Source: Codonopsis lanceolata
Lineage: Eukaryota; Streptophyta; Magnoliopsida; Asterales; Campanulaceae
Direction of reading: 5' to 3'
DNA length: 64,000 nucleotides
NCBI GenBank assembly: GCA_013146195.2
Contig: CM028377.1
Span: 167,255,824 to 167,319,823, forward strand
In this document: positions 57,541 through 64,000 of the stretch, piece by piece
How positions within the stretch are numbered: position 1 is the first letter of the stretch
How the letters are laid out: the number at the start of each line of letters is the position of its first letter
The notes under the pieces: generated by a model
The model's database searches: none
Seen by the model: the letters and a program-made list of their open reading frames with translations, nothing else
Told to the model about the DNA's origin: nothing
Translations under genes and position numbers: made by a program

Positions 57541-60500
57541 TTCATGGCTAACTCCAGTTCAGAAAAGAAAGATGTATGGTATCTAGATAGCGGCTCCTCA
57601 AGACACATGGCCAGGAGAATCTTGCCTTCTCTCTAATATTTACGAAGCGAAGGCCCTCCAGTCATCTTCGGAGACAATGCTAAAGGAAGAACAATTGGCT
57701 ATGGATCCATCATTCGAGGAAATCTCTCCATCGGAAAAGTCTCTCTAGTAGAAGGCTTGAAACATAATCTCTTGAGTATTTCTCAGTGCGTGACAAAGGG
57801 CTTATATGTCAATTCTCCTCAAGCAGATGTGATATCAAGGATCCGGTCTCTTGCTCAACCTTGGTTCTTGGTCATAGACAAGGGAATGTCTATGTGATAG
57901 ATTTGAATGCCTACGGTAAGCGCTAATCTATGTCTTGTAGCTAACTACGCTTTCAAGACAAAAGGCTGGTTGTGGCATAAAAGACTTCGATCATTTGAAC
58001 TTCAAATATTTGGCCAAGCTATCTAAAGAAGGTCTAGTCAAAGGATTGCCAAAGGTCTCTGCGACCATGATCGTTCGTGCAAAGCGTGCCAAGCTGGGAA
58101 AGCTCTCAGCGTCATTCAAAAGCAAACCGGGACTCTCAGCGACAAGACCTCTACAAGCTGCTTCACATGGATCTCTTCGGACCGATCACTACTATTAGCT
58201 ATGGTGGTTTCGGATACACGCTAGTAGTAGTGGATGATTATACAAGATACACTTGGGCCGAGATGATGTCTTCTAAAGATCACACATACGATCTTCTTAC
58301 GGCACTATTGAGAAGATTGCAAGCGCAAAAACTTGATGAAATCGGTGGCGTTCGATCGAGACAATGGCGAGTTTACACCAATAATGGAATAGCAAAATCT
58401 TTGTGATGATCACGGTATTGGGCACAACTTCTCTGTTGTAAGAACACCACGGCAAAGCGGCGTTCTTTGAAAGGAAGAAACAGAACACTTATCGAAGGCT
58501 GCTAAAACTATGCTTCTTTGAAGCAAAGTTGCCCAAACATACAGGCGAAGCGTCAATACTGACTGCTTCACTCGCAGATCATTGATCAACAAATTTCACG
58601 GTAAAACACCCTATGAACTTTGGAGAGGTAAAACCCCAAACATTGGATTTTTCAAAATCTTCTTGTAAATGCTTTGTAGTCTACAATGGTAATGATTACG
58701 AGGCAAATTTGATCATAAAGCCGATGAAGGTGTATTTTTGGGTTATGCCTTACACTCCAAAGCTTACAGGGTTTTCAACAAACGTTTATTAAAAATAGTT
58801 GAATATGTTCATGTCTCATTTGATGAATTTGATTTATTAGAGCCACATGTGGCTCCAAATGTTGCTGATGATTTTGTTGATGTTGAGGCAGTACATCCCA
58901 ACCATCAACCTCTAGTATACCTAATCCATCACCGGCAACTCAATCAAACATTCACGACCATCATTTTCTATCAAGCGGGTCACGAAGACTTCACCACCTG
59001 CTCAAGAAAACCGAATCAAGAACCCTTTGTTTCTCAACACGAAAATCCTATTCCTCAACTCACCTATGAACCAAATTACGAACTGACTCTCATCAAGACA
59101 CGGTGATCTTCCTATAGCCCTCCTTACGAACCTTGTCATGTAGAAGCAGACAACTCATCATATTTCCTGTTTGTCACAAGAACATGTAAAGATCATCCAA
59201 TCTCTCAAATCATAGGTGACATTCATGTTGGAGTACGCACCAGAAGATCCTCCAAGAATGAATGTATGTTACGTCTTTGCATTTGTTTCGGAAGAAGCCA
59301 AAGAAGGTTGAAGAAGCTCTTCAAGATCCAAGTTGGTGGAAGCCATGCAAGAAGAACTTCGGCAATTTGAGCGATGCCAAGTATGGAAGCTAGTCCCAAG
59401 CCTGCGATCATACGGTCATTGGCACAAAATGGGTGTTCGAAACAAGAAGGATGAGGATGGGAACATAGTGAGAAACAAAGCAAGACTTGTTGCACAAGGA
59501 TATCGCCAAGAAGAAGGTATCGACTATGATGAAACATTCGCTCCTGTAGCAAGATTGGAAGCTATCAGAATCTTCTTAGCCTATGCTACATACAAGGACT
59601 TTGTGCTGTATCAAATGGATGTCAAGAGCGCATTTCTTAATGGAGATCTTCAAGAAGCGGTTACGTTGCTCAACCTCCGAGCTTTGTAGAGAAAGGGAAA
59701 GAAACTCATGTTTACAAGCTTAAGAAGGCTCTCGGTCTTAAGCAAGCTCCTCGAGCAGTATGAAACCTTATCCAAATTCTTGGTAGAACAAGGATTTCGA
59801 GGCAAGATTGACACCACTCTCTTCATTCTCAAGCACAAAGGACATTCTCTGGTACAAATTTCGTTGATGATATCATTTTCGGATCCACAAATGAGAAGGC
59901 GTTGTGTAGCGATTTGAAACGCTTATGGCGGCAAGTTTCAAATGAGTATGATGGGAGAACTCACATTCTTCTTGGGTCTTCAAATTCAACAGTCCAACAA
60001 AGGAATATTCATCAGCCAATCCAAGTATGCTAAAGATCTTGTCAAAAATTTGGATTGGAAGCGACAAACACATTTGATACTCGATGGCGCTAAATGCAAA
60101 CTTACAAAAGACCTACAAGGGAAGAAAGTTGATATCACCTACTATAGGGGGATAATTGGCTCTCTGCTCTACCTCACCCGGACGACATAGTGTATCTTTG
60201 TTGGGGTGTGTGCTAGATTTCAAGCAAGCGGACCCTCGTGAGTCACATCTTCTTGCAGCCAAAAGAATCATCAAATACGTATCAGATACCACCAACTTAG
60301 GTATCGGTATCCAGGAATCCTCTTTCAACTTGGTTGGATACTCGGAGCCTTGACTATCTTTGGTTGTCAAATTGACGAGAAAAAGCACTAGTGGAACTTG
60401 TCAATTTCTAGGAGGCAGACTTGTCTCTTGGGCTAGCAAGAAACAAGCATCCGTTTCAAATTCCACCAGCGAGTACATAGGCTGGTAGGCTGCTTCTGTC

Positions 60501-60780
60501 AACTACTTTGGATCAAACAACGGTTGGTGGACTACGACATCAAAGTAGCGAGCCCAATCATGTGTGATAACACCTCGGCGATCTCTATCACATACAATCG
60601 TGATGCACTCCAAGACAAAGCATATCGATGTTCGATATCACTTTCTAAGGGACAATGTAGAAAAAGAAACATTAGCATGAAGTATATTTCAAGCGACCAT
60701 CAACTAGCGGACATCTTCACCAAAGCTCTAGAAGCGAGCAGGTTTGCTTATCTAAGGGAGAGCTTGGTATGCTTGACTTG
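57541..60780 (+). pseudogene. pol: pol (second copy): PR, IN, RT, RNase H
   Basis: Protease YLDSG at about 57581; integrase from about 57960 (MDLFGPITT near 58165) with GACAATGG, the codons for the middle Asp context, near 58358. The RT part runs 59330-60070 (RLVAQGYRQEEGIDYDETFA, QMDVKSAFLNGDLQE) and RNase H 60080-60780. More than ten frame changes. Not interrupted by the nested element. Confidence 0.88.
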
Positions 60781-60845
60781 CTTAAATTCAATCTAAAATT
60801 AATTTTTCATTATAATATTTAAATTTTTAAAAAATTAATTTATTT

Positions 60846-60925
60846 TAAGCAAACTTGAAAATTTATTTTAAGCAGACTTGAAAATTTATTTTAAGCAGAC
60901 TTGAAAATTTATTCTAAGCAGACTT
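60846..60925 (+). repeat. 23-bp AGCAGACTT tandem repeat
   Basis: Four units of TTTTAAGCAGACTTGAAAAT-type text downstream of pol, more regular than in the first copy. Confidence 0.85.
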
Positions 60926-61163
60926 ATTACTTTCAAATATTTTCAAGAATTTATAAAGTCAGCGAGAAAAATAAACTTTCTAAACTATAATTTTGAGAGG
61001 GAGGCTTATGCAAATTTTGAGGGACTAATTTCAAACTTGGTTGAGATATTTTATGAATAAGTACTTTTCTCTTTTCGAAAAAGTCATTCATTAAGTCTTG
61101 TCATCAAAAGGCGTCGACTTAATGACACTTCACAAGTCTCTATGGTGACGGCGCGTCTTTTCA

Positions 61164-61171
61164 TTTATAAA
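61164..61171 (+). promoter_or_regulatory. TATA-like box before ORF3 (second copy)
   Basis: TTTATAAA in the same 20-bp context as at 40391-40410, followed by a CT-rich leader and ATG-GTAAGA at 61332. Confidence 0.45.
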
Positions 61172-61331
61172 CCCTCAACCGTCAAAAATTCATTTCACAA
61201 AGCAGTCTCTTGCTATTCTCTCTCTCTAAAGTTTTCTTCTCTCTACAATTTTACGCTTTCTCCTTCACTGTTCTTGATCGATTCTGCAGATTCGCGTCAT
61301 TTTCTTCTTCTTCTTACGTGAATCTTACGCA

Positions 61332-63284
61332 ATGGTAAGAAATTTCTAACCTAACTTCGATTACTAAGGCGTAAGCTCTTCTTTTTACTTTTTACGCAAC
61401 TCCGCCATTGTTAGCTGTTCATATAGCTTCATATATCTTTGAACTTCTATTTTTATTTATTATTGACTAAATTATACATGCTACTGTTTGTGTCCTCTCA
61501 ATTTCAGTACTTTAAGTAACTTTCAGCCTATATAAGATATTTCATGAACTGTCCAGAAAAATTTTTAGGGCTCCTAAGTGCGTCTTACTCATACTTGAGT
61601 TCTTAAGAAGTTTGCCCTAATTTCTTGTTACGTGATTTCTTAATTTGGTACTTCTTGACTTACGCCATTCTGCACAAACCTCTAGCATCGACTCGACATT
61701 CCAAAATTGCCCCCAACTATGTATCATCAGGGGATGTGTATTGAACTTACATTCGTGCCTATGCGGCCGGGGTCAAAATGCGTGGATGACTGAACCGATG
61801 CGGGATTATTTGTTTATGCTAGGCGATGTCGACTTGACTACTTCTTGGTGGAAGAATTTTTCCAGAAAATTTGTTCTCAATGACTCGAAATCTTCTATCA
61901 CGCCATTTGTTGTTAGAGCGATCCTTGTCACTATCACGCTTCGAATTGCCAAAATTATTGGCGTGGAATTAAACGACCTACTTCCCTCGGCGAAAAGGCT
62001 CTTGCATGGTCCTACATGCGTGGCGAAGACTCAAGGGAAGGCTGGCTGCTAAAAGAGGAGTCGTTTGAGGATGATGCCTATTTTCTCGACCATACGTTCG
62101 ACAAAGTATGATCTTCAAGAATGGCACCCATGGCGTCATGACATCGAGCAATTTGGAGTACACCTCTTGTCATCTGAACAAGCGACTCAAGCGGGCACAA
62201 ATATTATTTGACATGATTTGTGATCTTTGTCGTTCTTTGTCGAAGTCTTCTCGGCGAAGCGACCCTTTGTTCGTCTTCTTAATTGTCTCATTCGGGCCAA
62301 CTCGGTTCGTACTCGCCTCTTCGCTTTTGAGATGAAGAAAATCAAGCTATCCATCAATTCACGGCACCTTCATTGTAAACACTCACAAGCTTCGAAATGA
62401 AAAGAGAGCTCGGCAGGGCTTCCTCCTGCGCTCATTGTCCATGCCTTGAAGCCCCTCCACTCAAGATCATTAAAATAAATCCACGAAACTACCATAGACT
62501 CCTCATGGCCAAGCGGCTAGCTAAGAAGCTATCGAGGAGGCTGGCTGGCGAGAAGGCTGCTCCTCAAGGCTGCTGCTCTGCTCCCTCCACAACTCACAAG
62601 AGAAGAAAAGGATTTCTTACGCTCTTGGCCGGTTCCCAGAGGAAAGCTTCTTCTTGGAATCTTTTGCCAATCTGCTTGGACCTCATGCTAGAAGCGAGAA
62701 AAAGTCTGGCTGCTGTTGATCTGCTCGGCTCACGTACTGAAGAGGCTGGCGAACGATCTTGCTCCTCTCGCCCACCATGGCGTAAGTCAGCAAGCTCGAG
62801 CCTTGAACCCTTCATTCCATTCATCCCACCTTTTCTCCCATATCCTCTTCCTCCCTCCACTCACTTCTTCCGGCCCTAGCTGTGTTGGGGAGGACTGTTG
62901 CCACTCCTTTCTCTCTACTTCCTCTTGACCCTGGCATTTGTTGAGGAGGAGCCTTCTTCACTGCTCAGCAAAAAAAACGCGAGACTTCTTATAAGAAGTG
63001 CGTGGCTCCACCTCTCCACCTCGAGACTCTATCCCTTCTCCACCCCTCACTGAACCCATCTCCACCATTCATCCGAGACACCTCCTAGCCATTGTACAGT
63101 TCTTTCCAACTCTGCTCTCTCTACCTCTTCTCCTTCCTTTCTCATGCGAGAACATTTTCTCCTCTTGCCCCTCGCATCTACTCTTCTCTTTCAAACCGCC
63201 TTTCTACGAAAATCTTCCCCCTATCTCTCGGTATCTTACTCCTATCTCCATCTCTTGATCTCACGTTCTCTTTCCTTCCATCTT
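61332..63284 (+). pseudogene. ORF3 (second copy), heavily broken
   Basis: ATG-GTAAGA at 61332-61340. The conserved N-terminal block is recognisable from about 61715 (MYHQGMCIE-like), 'FDKVMIFKNGTHGVMT'-type text near 62100, and the Pro/Ser-rich part from about 62800. The 3' acceptor region is too altered to call. The sequence runs into the gap. Confidence 0.6.
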
Positions 63285-63384
63285 NNNNNNNNNNNNNNNN
63301 NNNNNNNNNNNNNNNNNNNNNNNNNNNNNNNNNNNNNNNNNNNNNNNNNNNNNNNNNNNNNNNNNNNNNNNNNNNNNNNNNNNN
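63285..63384. other. Assembly gap (100 N)
   Basis: Exactly 100 Ns, the conventional placeholder for a gap of unknown size. Frames crossing it are meaningless. Confidence 0.99.
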
Positions 63385-64000
63385 CATGCATAATGCATAT
63401 AACCACGTGGGACATAATGCTCTCTGAAATCTCATAAACCATGCATATAATGCATAAAATCAAGTAGGACATAATGCTCTGCCAAACATCATGAACAATG
63501 CGTATAACCATTATGTTCAACTAACATACAAGTTTAGTTCAAGAACTATTTTATTGAGGTATTCATTATTCCTCAAGTCATTAATCCACTTGGCATAGCT
63601 TACAAGCTTAACAAATGTAAGGTGAGGTCTTCCATAATCCTCGACTCAAACCAAACCAAGACCACTCCGCTAGTCTCAAAATATCACCAATCAAGACTTA
63701 TTATTCTAGTCTTTATTTTTTACAGTATACTTAGGACTCAATCATAGTCTAATCGTCATACATGATCGATAATACCAACACCATACTTAAAACATTATGA
63801 CTACTCCGTAGTCACCGCTAAGTGTTTTCATATGTGCGCAACAAAAATCCTTGAGAAGAAGATTCTCTCTTAGTCTTCTCTTAAATAATCTCATGACCTT
63901 ATGTGGGTCTCTATGCATTCCATGCTCTAACAAGCATGCTTAAAATGTATTCTAGTCATTCTCCAAAACATAAGTGTCGCCATAGGACACAACCAAAAAC
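63385..64000. other. Post-gap DNA with a short 57-bp tandem repeat
   Basis: 'catgcat-aatgcat', 'gtaggacataatgctct' and 'atcatgaac' recur about 2.3 times at 63385-63510. The rest has no recognised feature; it may be LTR sequence continuing from before 56012. Confidence 0.5.

Larger units (their letters stand above)
56012..63284 (+). mobile_element. Second Sirevirus copy, truncated and indel-ridden
   Basis: Collinear with 28768 onward of the first copy (gag zinc-knuckle region to ORF3), without 5' LTR, PBS or first half of gag on the left. On the right it ends in the assembly gap. It lacks the nested Athila/Tat-like element, so RT and RNase H are adjacent (about 60070-60090). Almost every frame is broken by 1-3-base changes that concentrate at CTG/CAG positions of the first copy. 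Confidence 0.92.

Noticed and set aside
63092..63520. Frames crossing the N gap
   Set aside because: They contain 34 unknown residues from the 100-N placeholder.

Overview
This window looks like repeat-dense, gene-poor nuclear DNA of a eudicot plant. The evidence is Stowaway MITEs with the CTCCCTCCGTCCC end, tRNA-derived SINEs, long-TIR Mutator-like elements, Helitrons, Ty1/copia (Sirevirus-type), Ty3/gypsy (Tekay/Del-type) and Athila/Tat-like LTR elements, and one relic of the plant-specific S-protein-homolog (SPH, Self-incomp_S1) family. A common motif (GTAAGACGGTCTTA) makes me think of Caryophyllales, but only as a weak guess. No intact host gene is visible. Almost every longer reading frame belongs to a transposable element or is a chance frame.

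Layout. 1-1621: minus-strand gypsy LTR fragment. 1622-3610: degraded copia relic with a foldback MITE inside and a Stowaway beside it. 3640-5343: SPH pseudogene split by a SINE. 5344-10343: a 5.0-kb Helitron carrying nested MULEs and a MITE. 10344-13700: rest of the SPH unit, another SINE, then a second, shuffled copy of the SPH unit. This second copy keeps the pre-insertion ('empty') sites of both the SINE and the Helitron. 13800-16930: MULE transposase fragment, a MITE, and a three-copy 325-bp tandem repeat with a SINE in copy 1. 17361-20380: cluster of Helitron 5' ends. 20695-20817: foldback MITE. 21229-24421: TIR element with minisatellites and a nested Pack-MULE-like element. 24721-24977: second Stowaway.

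26685-44764 is the best-resolved structure: an 18.1-kb Sirevirus-type copia element with 5-bp target-site duplications (GTAAC), gag, pol and a long third ORF downstream of RNase H. A 6.46-kb non-autonomous Athila/Tat-like element with its own 5-bp duplication (GATAC) is nested between RT and RNase H. It encodes only one 333-residue protein. The third ORF has a gene-like front end in both Sirevirus copies of the window (TATA-like box, pyrimidine-rich leader, ATG immediately followed by a GTAAGA splice donor).

45324-56011 is a pile of Tekay-type LTRs in both orientations around a minus-strand integrase/chromodomain remnant. A second Sirevirus copy (56012-63284) is full of small indels clustered at CTG/CAG and stops at a 100-N gap (63285-63384). 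I read that stretch as partly unpolished assembly rather than pure biological decay. Because many insertions have an in-window uninterrupted counterpart, the order of events can be read locally.
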